DNA from: Candidatus Hydrothermarchaeota archaeon
Lineage (GTDB): Archaea; Hydrothermarchaeota; Hydrothermarchaeia; Hydrothermarchaeales; WAQR01
Assembly: GCA_015520145.1 (NCBI GenBank)
Contig: WAQR01000128.1
Location: 1-5,124 of the forward strand
Length of the DNA stretch: 5,124 nt
Direction of reading: 5' to 3'
The notes under the pieces: model-generated
Seen by the model: the letters and a program-made list of their open reading frames with translations, nothing else
What the model was told of the DNA's origin: nothing
Database searches by the model: none
Position numbers and translations under genes: made by a program
Shown here: piece after piece, positions 1 through 4,189 of the stretch
Numbering within the stretch: position 1 is the stretch's first letter
How the letters are laid out: each line of letters opens with the position of its first letter

Positions 1-116
1 GAAAGGAAATATGCCTGTAACCTGTCTGTCCGGCTGCATCCATGCTCTGGCAGACGAGATCGAGGAGATCAAAAAGAAGGTAGAAGAGAAGGATGAACCC
101 GGGGTGCGTTAGTATC
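1..116 (+). repeat. Direct repeat, copy 1 (116 bp, identical to 592-707)
   Basis: Bases 1-116 match 592-707 exactly at an offset of 591. The match ends four bases after the TAG stop, where the copies diverge (aaatttcac here, tttagaaac in the other). The left end is cut by the window, so the true repeat may be longer. Confidence 0.95.
2..112 (+). CDS. Small protein of unknown function, 5'-truncated copy
   Basis: This is the last 36 codons of an open frame that enters from the left edge and stops with TAG at 110-112. It encodes the same residues as positions 18-53 of the protein at 542-703, with identical DNA. The visible part holds a CLSGC motif (two cysteines four residues apart) followed by a charged, Glu/Lys-rich helix that could form a short coiled coil. 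I do not recognise a family. The exact duplication argues for a recent tandem copy. It is convergent with the minus-strand regulator gene that ends at 141. The start codon lies outside the window, so it cannot be said whether this copy is intact. Confidence 0.5.
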   Translation, partial: KGNMPVTCLSGCIHALADEIEEIKKKVEEKDEPGVR

Positions 117-140
117 AAATTTCACAATAATCGTTGCCTG

Positions 141-383
141 TCAACCCTTCGTGATAATCAAACACTTCTTATTTGCATCTATCTTAATACGCAGTTCCTC
201 ACCTGGTTTGAATGGGAATAGCCCATCCCTGGCAATCTCAGTAGGAACATATATAAAATACTTGTCATAAGTCTTTTTTCCGCTCTTGGTCGGGCGGTTG
301 ATGAATTTGCCTTTTCCTTCAATCATGTTGGTAGACCTATCTGGTATCACATTCTTACAAGCATATTTGCTTTTCCGAGCCAC
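141..383 (-). CDS. AbrB/SpoVT-type DNA-binding protein
   Basis: An 80-residue protein with a GTG start at 383-381; an in-frame TAA two codons upstream rules out a longer start. The C-terminal half (about residues 42-79) carries the pattern of a SpoVT/AbrB swapped-hairpin domain: FIYVPTEIARDGLFPFKPGE, then a strand-rich tail with RIKID and CLIITK. It corresponds to the familiar I-P-x-E-I...L-K-P-G-D...I form. The N-terminal 40 residues are Lys/Arg-rich and include KSGKKTYDKY. Such proteins act as dimeric transcription regulators or as antitoxins; which applies here is not shown. The gene diverges from the small gene at 542 across an AT-rich promoter and an inverted repeat, a layout typical of autoregulation (inference). 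No ribosome site precedes the GTG, consistent with a nearly leaderless message. Confidence 0.72.
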   Translation of the reverse strand: MARKSKYACKNVIPDRSTNMIEGKGKFINRPTKSGKKTYDKYFIYVPTEIARDGLFPFKPGEELRIKIDANKKCLIITKG

Positions 384-398
384 ATTTTAGGGGTACTA

Positions 399-465
399 TG
401 GGGTAGCACAATATTTATATATTTCAAGCTGCATAATCCTGGTTTAGCAGATGCTTGCTACCCCA
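399..465. promoter_or_regulatory. Candidate operator: 10-base inverted repeat flanking the TATA region
   Basis: The arms TGGGGTAGCA (399-408) and TGCTACCCCA (456-465) are perfect reverse complements on either side of the AT-rich promoter. A further GGGGTA lies at 390-395, exactly 10 bases (one helical turn) before the GGGGTA at 400-405. The left arm sits between the TATA region and the regulator's start. An operator for the adjacent AbrB-like protein is an inference. Confidence 0.4.
410..424. promoter_or_regulatory. AT-rich TATA region between divergent genes
   Basis: A 15-base pure A/T run contains TATATAAA read on the minus strand and TTTATATATTT on the plus strand. On the minus strand its centre is about 34 bases from the GTG at 383, so a start of transcription about 26 bases downstream would leave a leader of only about 8 bases. 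On the plus strand the same run could start transcription near 444, leaving about 100 bases before the ATG at 542. Confidence 0.55.
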
Positions 466-541
466 GGAATCTTGCCAACAGTATGTTCGTCCTGACACGG
501 CAAAACTGCGAAATCAAAGGAGATATAAAAGAGGCAGATCC

Positions 542-703
542 ATGACCCTCACAAGGCTTGAGAGAGTAAAATCAACCGCCATGAATGTTGCGAAAGGAAA
601 TATGCCTGTAACCTGTCTGTCCGGCTGCATCCATGCTCTGGCAGACGAGATCGAGGAGATCAAAAAGAAGGTAGAAGAGAAGGATGAACCCGGGGTGCGT
701 TAG
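542..703 (+). CDS. Small protein of unknown function, full-length copy
   Basis: A 53-residue protein starting MTLTRLERVK, with GAGG seven bases before the ATG and AAAGGAGA further up. The frame stays open to a TTG at 455, but that region looks like leader: it includes one arm of the inverted repeat, and TTG is a poor start. In order, the sequence shows a basic N-terminus, a CLSGC motif at residues 25-29, and a charged helix (DEIEEIKKKVEEKDE) at about 35-49 that may be a short coiled coil. There is no signal peptide or membrane segment. I do not recognise the family. Its 3' part is repeated exactly at 2-112. The divergent AbrB-like gene suggests shared control, and a toxin-antitoxin pairing is possible but unproven. 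Confidence 0.5.
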   Translation: MTLTRLERVKSTAMNVAKGNMPVTCLSGCIHALADEIEEIKKKVEEKDEPGVR

Positions 704-707
704 TATC
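592..707 (+). repeat. Direct repeat, copy 2 (116 bp, identical to 1-116)
   Basis: This is the second copy of the perfect 116-base repeat. It covers the last 36 codons, the stop and four following bases of the small gene at 542-703. The first 50 bases of that gene lie outside the comparable stretch because copy 1 meets the window edge. Confidence 0.95.
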
Positions 708-966
708 TTTAGAAACTGTTTTACGTCACAGGGGATACAGTCCACTGACATGTGCTACACAATCAGAATCCTGTTGCCAGATGGGTTGGTGTTGCAAGGC
801 GGTTACAGGTCAGCAATCTAAATAAAATTCTCCATGTTAGATAGCATTGTTCAAACGAAAAACAAAAATGGTTGGGGGAGTGCGCAGAACTTCGAGGTTA
901 TCTAAAATTATATAATGGGATAAGTTGTCATTTCGACTTGCATCTGCGGGGTGCGAGGAAGTAAAT
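708..966. other. Intergenic stretch without a recognisable gene
   Basis: Between the small-protein gene and the exported-protein cluster I see no convincing gene, tRNA-like fold or repeat. Two 23-codon frames (ATG at 750 and at 834) lack ribosome sites and any recognisable product. The right end holds a TATA-like box near 908-915. Just after the stop at 703 there are only short T-runs, too weak to call a terminator. Confidence 0.5.
908..915 (+). promoter_or_regulatory. TATA box, probable promoter of the exported-protein cluster
   Basis: TTATATAA lies about 55 bases before an ATG at 967 that follows a good GAGGAA site (955-960). Transcription about 26 bases downstream (near 938) would give a leader of roughly 30 bases. 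No other box as good lies between 703 and 1011. Confidence 0.45.
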
Positions 967-1014
967 ATGAAGATTTTCGAGCAAGGGAAATATCTCGGGA
1001 GACTTACGAGGTGA
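967..1014 (+). CDS. Possible 15-residue leader peptide
   Basis: ATG at 967 follows GAGGAAG (955-961) at a good distance and opens a 15-codon frame, MKIFEQGKYLGRLTR. Its TGA stop (1012-1014) overlaps the GTG start (1011-1013) of the next frame in a GTGA arrangement typical of translational coupling. It might be a genuine leader, or the remains of a lost gene start. The peptide resembles nothing I know, and such short frames arise easily by chance. Confidence 0.25.
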   Translation: MKIFEQGKYLGRLTR

Positions 1015-1042
1015 GAGGAATTAGAAGTCTTGTGTTAATAGC

Positions 1043-1094
1043 TTTTGTGATATGTGTTTTTCTGGCAGTACTGCCAGCGCAGGTTTTTGCAGTT
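1043..1094 (+). repeat. 52-bp block identical to 2147-2198 (signal-peptide region)
   Basis: The signal-peptide core and cleavage region of the remnant is identical in DNA to that of the third paralogue, including silent positions. The last part of the block (gcgcaggtttttgcagtt) also occurs in the middle paralogue from 1285. This indicates recent duplication or gene conversion. Confidence 0.9.
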
Positions 1095-1166
1095 AAAATA
1101 GATAGGACGACCATAGAAAAGTACGGCGGTAAATTTTCATCGCTTGATTGGGATGAGAAGAAAAAG

Positions 1167-1176
1167 CTTTTAAATA
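1167..1176 (+). promoter_or_regulatory. Possible TATA box for the intact exported protein
   Basis: CTTTTAAATA lies inside the remnant gene, about 40 bases before the ATG at 1213. Transcription about 26 bases downstream would begin near 1198 and include the AGAGGATGAAAGG ribosome-site region. In the third paralogue the equivalent place (after aagct) lacks the TTTAAAT, so this box is peculiar to this copy. Confidence 0.3.
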
Positions 1177-1212
1177 TCAGAGGATTAAACAGGCTTACCA
1201 GAGGATGAAAGG

Positions 1213-2130
1213 ATGGGAGTAAGGTTTGTTAGAGCTGCTATGGTGATTTTGATCATCGGTTCAGGTGTTAGTGGATTTGCTCTTGCGCAGGTTTTTGCAG
1301 TTGAAGAGAACGGCATCATATCCACCAAGAAGAAAGTAGAAATCCCTCAAGGAATGGAAGAGGAATGGGAGGGGTTCAAGGGGAGGTATGGTGATGCTTT
1401 TACGTCTGTAGAGTGGGATAGTGTTTGTGGTTGCGTTAGGCGTATATATGGCTACTACGACACTGGCAGAGGCGAACTGAAAAGTGAAGCGGATGCTGAA
1501 GCGTTGGCGAGGGATTTTTTGACTGAAAATGCAGGACTTTTCAAGATTGATATGTCAGCCTTGAAGGTAAAAAGGTTACGTCAGAATAAGAAGTTCGGTT
1601 ATTGGGACATAGAATATATACAAACCTATAACGGGATTCCAGTGTACAGAGGTGAAGTAGGTATTACGCTGTCCAATAACTCTATAATTAAGTCCCTCGG
1701 CAACAACTTCTACCCCGACATAAACATCTCCATAGAACCGAAGATAACAAAGGAAGAGGCGATAAGAATCGCTGAGAACGAGGTTAAAGGGTATAGGAGA
1801 GTAGAATCTGTCGAACTCTATATTTTACCTCAGATGAAAGACGGGAAATTAGAGTATCGTCTTACGTGGCGAACATATTTTAAGGGCGCGTATTTCTTCA
1901 TTGATGCAGTGAACGGCGAAATAATTCATAAAGAGTATACTGTAGTAGCAGATGGAGGTATAAGTGCTGAGGGTGCAGTGAACGATAAAATTACTAATAA
2001 GAAGGATACAGCCGTGGCTACACCAGCGCAAAATGAAGGCTCAGTCAATTCGTCATCTGCTATTTTTGTAGGTCTGGCAGCACTGGCAATAGCCACGACA
2101 TTAATTATCATCTGGAGGTATAGGAAATGA
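1213..2130 (+). CDS. Exported membrane-anchored protein with FTP and PepSY domains, no protease
   Basis: The 305-residue protein begins at ATG 1213, preceded by AGAGG and AAAGG. Residues 1-29 are a signal peptide (cleavage after AQVFA). A charged linker leads to EALARDFLTENAGLFKI (about 96-112) and YIQTYNGIPVYRGEVGITL (135-153), the hallmark pattern of the FTP propeptide domain of thermolysin-type proteases. A PepSY-like segment follows (about 175-242: ITKEEAIRIAENEV ... YFFIDAVNGEIIHKE). After a Ser/Thr/Ala-rich spacer a transmembrane helix (about 282-301) ends in WRYRK, so the protein should face outward, anchored at its C-terminus. There is no HExxH or other protease motif. Propeptide domains inhibit or chaperone their protease; a free-standing form might act in trans, which is inference. 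No archaeosortase-type PGF motif precedes the helix. The stop overlaps the next start (ATGA). Confidence 0.8.
   Translation: MGVRFVRAAMVILIIGSGVSGFALAQVFAVEENGIISTKKKVEIPQGMEEEWEGFKGRYGDAFTSVEWDSVCGCVRRIYGYYDTGRGELKSEADAEALARDFLTENAGLFKIDMSALKVKRLRQNKKFGYWDIEYIQTYNGIPVYRGEVGITLSNNSIIKSLGNNFYPDINISIEPKITKEEAIRIAENEVKGYRRVESVELYILPQMKDGKLEYRLTWRTYFKGAYFFIDAVNGEIIHKEYTVVADGGISAEGAVNDKITNKKDTAVATPAQNEGSVNSSSAIFVGLAALAIATTLIIIWRYRK
1512..1583 (+). repeat. 72-bp block identical to 2504-2575
   Basis: The DNA encoding DFLTENAGLFKIDMSALKVK and the next residues is identical in the middle and third paralogues, silent positions included. In the third copy the identity stops four bases before the insertion sequence. 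Confidence 0.93.
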
Positions 2131-2146
2131 AAAAGTTGTTAATCGG

Positions 2147-2198
2147 TTTTGTGATATGTGTTTTTCTGGCAGTACTGCCAGCGCAGGTTTTTGCAGTT
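2147..2198 (+). repeat. 52-bp block identical to 1043-1094
   Basis: This is the partner of the block at 1043-1094. It encodes the signal-peptide core and cleavage site of the third paralogue. Confidence 0.9.
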
Positions 2199-2503
2199 GA
2201 GGTAAATAGGACGACCATAGAAAAGTACAGCTATGTATGCGGTCCCAATGGAGAGCTGTGCGGCCCTATGGGCGGGCCGCTGGACGGTCCTGTGTATTTT
2301 GAAGCGACACCCAGGAATTTGACGGTTGGAATGGCGGTGCGTAATGAGACGAGTGAGGTGAAAGCGTTTAAAGCGAAGTACGGCGGTAAATTTTCATCGG
2401 TTGAGTGGGATGAAAAAAGAAAGCTGATCAGAGAACTCTATGGTTACTATGACACCGGCAGAGGAGCGCTCAAGAGTGAAATGGATGCAGAAGCACTGGC
2501 GAA

Positions 2504-2575
2504 GGATTTTTTGACTGAAAATGCAGGACTTTTCAAGATTGATATGTCAGCCTTGAAGGTAAAAAGGTTACGTCA
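2504..2575 (+). repeat. 72-bp block identical to 1512-1583
   Basis: This is the partner of the block in the intact paralogue. It ends at 2575, just before the insertion-sequence junction at 2580. Confidence 0.93.
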
Positions 2576-2579
2576 CAAG

Positions 2580-2600
2580 GGGCTTTGGGACAATATTATT
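2580..2600 (+). repeat. Left terminal inverted repeat
   Basis: Twenty-one bases starting GGGCTTTGGGACAATATT, exactly complementary to 4091-4111. The accessory gene's TAA stop (complement of 2596-2598) falls inside it. Confidence 0.95.
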
Positions 2601-2907
2601 TTTGCGAGGGCCCTGACCCTACTAAGGCCTCCTTGTCCTCTGGGGTGAGAATCACCTCTCGGACATAGGTTTTTGTCCCAAATTCTTGTAGGAAGTTGAG
2701 TATCTGGGCGGCGTCCTCTTTTCGAACGATTATGACGCCTCGGATAAGTTTCACGTAGGGTATCTCATCGAGGAATCCTCGCCGGCGATACCTGTATTTT
2801 CCACCGTGGGAACTCGTTGCCTGGCCAAAGAAGGCCTTGCTAAACTTGCTTGATCTTGCCTTGTCCTTTCCTGTGGAAAGGGTGAATGCAATGAGAATTC
2901 CACCCAT
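2596..2907 (-). CDS. Insertion-sequence accessory protein of unknown function
   Basis: A 103-residue protein with an ATG start at 2907-2905 (MGGILIAFTLSTGKDKARSS); an ATG at 2928 would add MGVYTHN but lies within the palindrome. The sequence looks genuinely coding: a hydrophobic first strand, a basic patch KYRYRRRGFLDEIP (37-50), then strand-helix-strand LIRGVIIV / RKEDAAQILNFLQEFG / TYVREVILTPED. There is no signal peptide, membrane helix or catalytic motif I recognise. The compact alpha/beta pattern with a basic patch would suit a nucleic-acid-binding helper or regulator of transposition, which is inference. Its predicted promoter shares the TTTAAA at 2932-2937 with the transposase: distance to the ATG is about 27 bases, so the message would be leaderless. 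Confidence 0.62.
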   Translation of the reverse strand: MGGILIAFTLSTGKDKARSSKFSKAFFGQATSSHGGKYRYRRRGFLDEIPYVKLIRGVIIVRKEDAAQILNFLQEFGTKTYVREVILTPEDKEALVGSGPSQK

Positions 2908-2928
2908 ATTATGGGTGTATACACCCAT
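2901..2928. promoter_or_regulatory. Triple alternating heptamer, candidate operator
   Basis: CACCCAT (2901-2907), ATGGGTG (2911-2917) and CACCCAT (2922-2928) alternate in orientation and are 10-11 bases apart. The second and third form the 18-base perfect palindrome ATGGGTGTATACACCCAT (2911-2928). The group lies between the shared TATA-like box and the accessory gene's start, where a bound protein could block transcription. Confidence 0.6.
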
Positions 2929-2930
2929 AA

Positions 2931-2953
2931 GTTTAAATAGTTTGTGGTATAAA
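2931..2953. promoter_or_regulatory. Shared bidirectional promoter of the two insertion-sequence genes
   Basis: GTTTAAATAG (2931-2940) has the symmetrical core TTTAAA, centred about 27 bases from the accessory ATG on the left and about 31 bases from the transposase ATG on the right. Both fit archaeal TATA spacing with no or very short leaders. A second box-like GGTATAAAT (2946-2954) is too close to 2966 to serve the transposase, but read on the minus strand could also serve the accessory gene. Confidence 0.45.
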
Positions 2954-2965
2954 TCCCCAATTGCA

Positions 2966-4090
2966 ATGAACCGGAAGCAGAGAGGCGACCTCCTCCGCAA
3001 GATCATCGACCAGGTGCGTAAAGGCGAATTTCCCTACGAGGAAAAAAGGGAAAAGACCAGGATCAACTGGAGGGACTATGACATAGCCCAATGCCGCGAG
3101 ATGGCCGACATGATCGACCTCATCAGAGAACTGGTAGACTCAGGGGAAAAATGGATGGATGCCAACATGCCTTCAGGACCCAGAGGCCCGGGGCGACCCC
3201 CCAAGCAGGCACCGGACATCGCAAAGGTACTCCTCTTGCAGTCTTATTTTGGAGCGCCAAACCGCGTTGCCGAAGGACTCCTCCTCCTGTTTTCAGAGAA
3301 ACTGGGACTGCACGAGGAATTCTCGTATAAGACCATAGAGCGGGGATACGACAGGGAGGATGTCAAAAAGATCCTCGACGTAGTATTCAACCAGACCAAT
3401 AAGCCGGTACGCGACCTTGAGAAGGTATTTTCTGTCGACGCCTCAGGTACGCCTACTTCTGTGAAACAGAATTATGCAAAGGACCGGCAGCGCCAGAACG
3501 GGAAAAACTCCAGGGGAAAAGGAAAGACCTCCTCATCAAAACTTGCTTCAACCCCGGATTCCAAACATGAGTACGTGTACAAGGAGGCAGGCATCGGCAC
3601 AAAGTACAAGCTGTTTGCAGGCTGGACCTCGACAACCGACCACTCCATAGGGGAGACAAGTATCTTCCCAGAGGTGATGGCTCAAGCGGTCGAAAATCAT
3701 CCCTGCATGGAGCAGATCCTCGGCGACGGCGTCTTTGCCACCAGGCCAATCTGCAGTCTTGTCGGAGGGTACGATGTCGCACCCAGGTTCTTGCCCCGCA
3801 GGAATGTCACCCTCAAACGGTATGGCGTGAAGGAGTGGGTTGACATGCTGTGGGACTTATCCGAGAACCCTCAAGAGTGGCTGCGTGATTACCATTCGCG
3901 TTCCATCTCCGAGACCGGATTCTCCATGCTGACGAGGGCAAATCCAGGGCCCCTTCGAAAACGCCTCGACCCCAGAAGAGAAACCGAAGACTATCTACGG
4001 GGGATCTGCCACAATATCAAGCGCCTCTGCTACCTCACATACCTGGAAGGTATTGTGCCCGTTCCAAACTGGCATTGGAAAGAGGGATAG
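2966..4090 (+). CDS. DDE transposase
   Basis: A 374-residue transposase from ATG 2966 (MNRKQRGDLLRKII). The frame is open upstream to 2837, but that part is the operator and promoter, and the TATA spacing favours 2966. Residues 1-68 are charged and helical. GPRGPGRPPK (71-80) is an AT-hook-like basic motif, followed by a helical segment that may bind DNA. The likely catalytic triad is Asp158 (FSVDASGTPTS), Asp254 (LGDGVFATR) and Glu316 (SISETGFSMLTR), in the order usual for RNase H-fold DDE transposases. A Lys/Ser-rich stretch (about 172-200) sits after the first Asp. The enzyme should cut and rejoin the 21-base terminal repeats. There are no internal stops or shifts, so it may be active. The family (IS4/IS5-like) is uncertain. 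Confidence 0.88.
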   Translation: MNRKQRGDLLRKIIDQVRKGEFPYEEKREKTRINWRDYDIAQCREMADMIDLIRELVDSGEKWMDANMPSGPRGPGRPPKQAPDIAKVLLLQSYFGAPNRVAEGLLLLFSEKLGLHEEFSYKTIERGYDREDVKKILDVVFNQTNKPVRDLEKVFSVDASGTPTSVKQNYAKDRQRQNGKNSRGKGKTSSSKLASTPDSKHEYVYKEAGIGTKYKLFAGWTSTTDHSIGETSIFPEVMAQAVENHPCMEQILGDGVFATRPICSLVGGYDVAPRFLPRRNVTLKRYGVKEWVDMLWDLSENPQEWLRDYHSRSISETGFSMLTRANPGPLRKRLDPRRETEDYLRGICHNIKRLCYLTYLEGIVPVPNWHWKEG

Positions 4091-4111
4091 AATAATATTG
4101 TCCCAAAGCCC
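4091..4111 (-). repeat. Right terminal inverted repeat
   Basis: The perfect reverse complement of 2580-2600. It begins on the base after the transposase TAG (4088-4090). The base outside the repeat differs at the two ends (g at 2579, a at 4112, where c would be needed), so the symmetry stops here. Confidence 0.95.
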
Positions 4112-4189
4112 ACTTTCATCGGGTTTGGCAGAATGTTTCCATCTTCAGCGATAAACCAACGGCGATAACCAATAAAGTAATATACTAAA
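4112..4189. other. Spacer right of the insertion sequence
   Basis: None of the three forward frames continues the FTP segment of the interrupted gene. The spacer holds an imperfect tandem repeat, GCGATAAACCAA (4148-4159) and GCGATAACCAA (4162-4172). The first copy's ATAAACC, about 37 bases before the next ATG, could be a weak TATA element. Confidence 0.4.

Larger units (their letters stand above)
1011..1208 (+). pseudogene. Remnant of an exported FTP/PepSY-family paralogue
   Basis: A 65-residue frame from GTG 1011; a GTG at 951 would add 20 charged residues ahead of the signal peptide and is less likely. Residues 1-27 are a clean signal peptide (n-region MRGIRS, core LVLIAFVICVFLAVL, cleavage after AQVFA). 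The following RTTIEKY and then GGKFSSLDWDEKKKLL match the protein at 2127 nearly residue for residue, but the 51 residues that separate those blocks there are missing. After KKLL the frame ends quickly (NIRGLNRLTRG) and lacks the FTP and PepSY segments of the neighbour at 1213. It is therefore probably a decayed copy, although the frame is open and a short exported peptide could still be made. The stop is four bases from the next start. Confidence 0.65.
2127..2648 (+). pseudogene. Exported FTP/PepSY-family paralogue, truncated by an insertion sequence
   Basis: ATG 2127 overlaps the preceding stop as ATGA, with GGAGG at 2114-2118, so it is probably translationally coupled. Residues 1-23 are a signal peptide (MKKLLIGFVICVFLAVL, cleavage after AQVFA). 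Residues 35-84 are a segment absent from the remnant copy, with two cysteines in CGPNGELCGP and a Gly/Pro-rich run. KYGGKFSSVEWDEKRKL and YGYYDTGRGALKSEMDAEAL then align with the middle paralogue as far as KVKRLR (residue 149). From residue 152 the frame runs into the insertion sequence and adds about 22 foreign residues (GLWDNIIFARA...) before TGA at 2646-2648. The rest of the FTP segment, the PepSY segment and the membrane anchor are lost, so any product would be a secreted fragment. Confidence 0.82.
2580..4111 (+). mobile_element. Insertion sequence, 1532 bp, DDE transposase plus divergent accessory gene
   Basis: The element is bounded by perfect 21-base terminal inverted repeats (2580-2600 and 4091-4111; outer end GGGCTTTGGG, inner end TATTATT). 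It carries two divergent genes: a 374-aa DDE transposase and a 103-aa accessory protein. Packing is tight: the accessory stop lies inside the left repeat and the transposase stop directly abuts the right one. It interrupts the third exported-protein gene. No target duplication is evident: left flank gtcacaag, right flank actttcat. Its coding DNA is visibly richer in G and C (ATC, CTC, GAC codons) than the interrupted gene, suggesting arrival from elsewhere. I place it loosely with IS4/IS5-like DDE elements; the exact family is not determined. Confidence 0.9.

Noticed and set aside
455..541. TTG 455 as the start of the small-protein gene
   Set aside because: The extra 29 codons cover an inverted-repeat arm and leader DNA. 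ATG 542 has a GAGG site at a suitable distance.
750..905. Two 23-codon frames in the intergenic stretch (ATG 750 and ATG 834)
   Set aside because: No ribosome site, no coupling to neighbours, and no residue pattern beyond chance.
951..1010. GTG 951 as the start of the first exported-protein remnant
   Set aside because: It would place 20 mostly charged residues before the signal peptide. GTG 1011 gives a normal signal peptide and aligns with the third paralogue's start.
1849..2111. Minus-strand frames opposite the 3' end of the FTP-PepSY gene
   Set aside because: They lie antisense to a well-supported gene and show no recognisable domain or promoter.
2837..2965. N-terminal extension of the transposase
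   Set aside because: It overlaps the heptamer operator, the TATA-like box and the divergent accessory gene. ATG 2966 begins a plausible transposase N-terminus at the right promoter distance.
3091..3782. Other-frame open stretches inside the transposase (3091-3330 plus, 3453-3782 minus)
   Set aside because: Their composition is Arg/Pro/Ser-rich and low in sense, as expected from out-of-frame reading of the GC-richer transposase gene.
2571..4120. Target-site duplication around the insertion sequence
   Set aside because: Left flank gtcacaag and right flank actttcat share no matching direct repeat for any end shifted by one base or for lengths of two to five.
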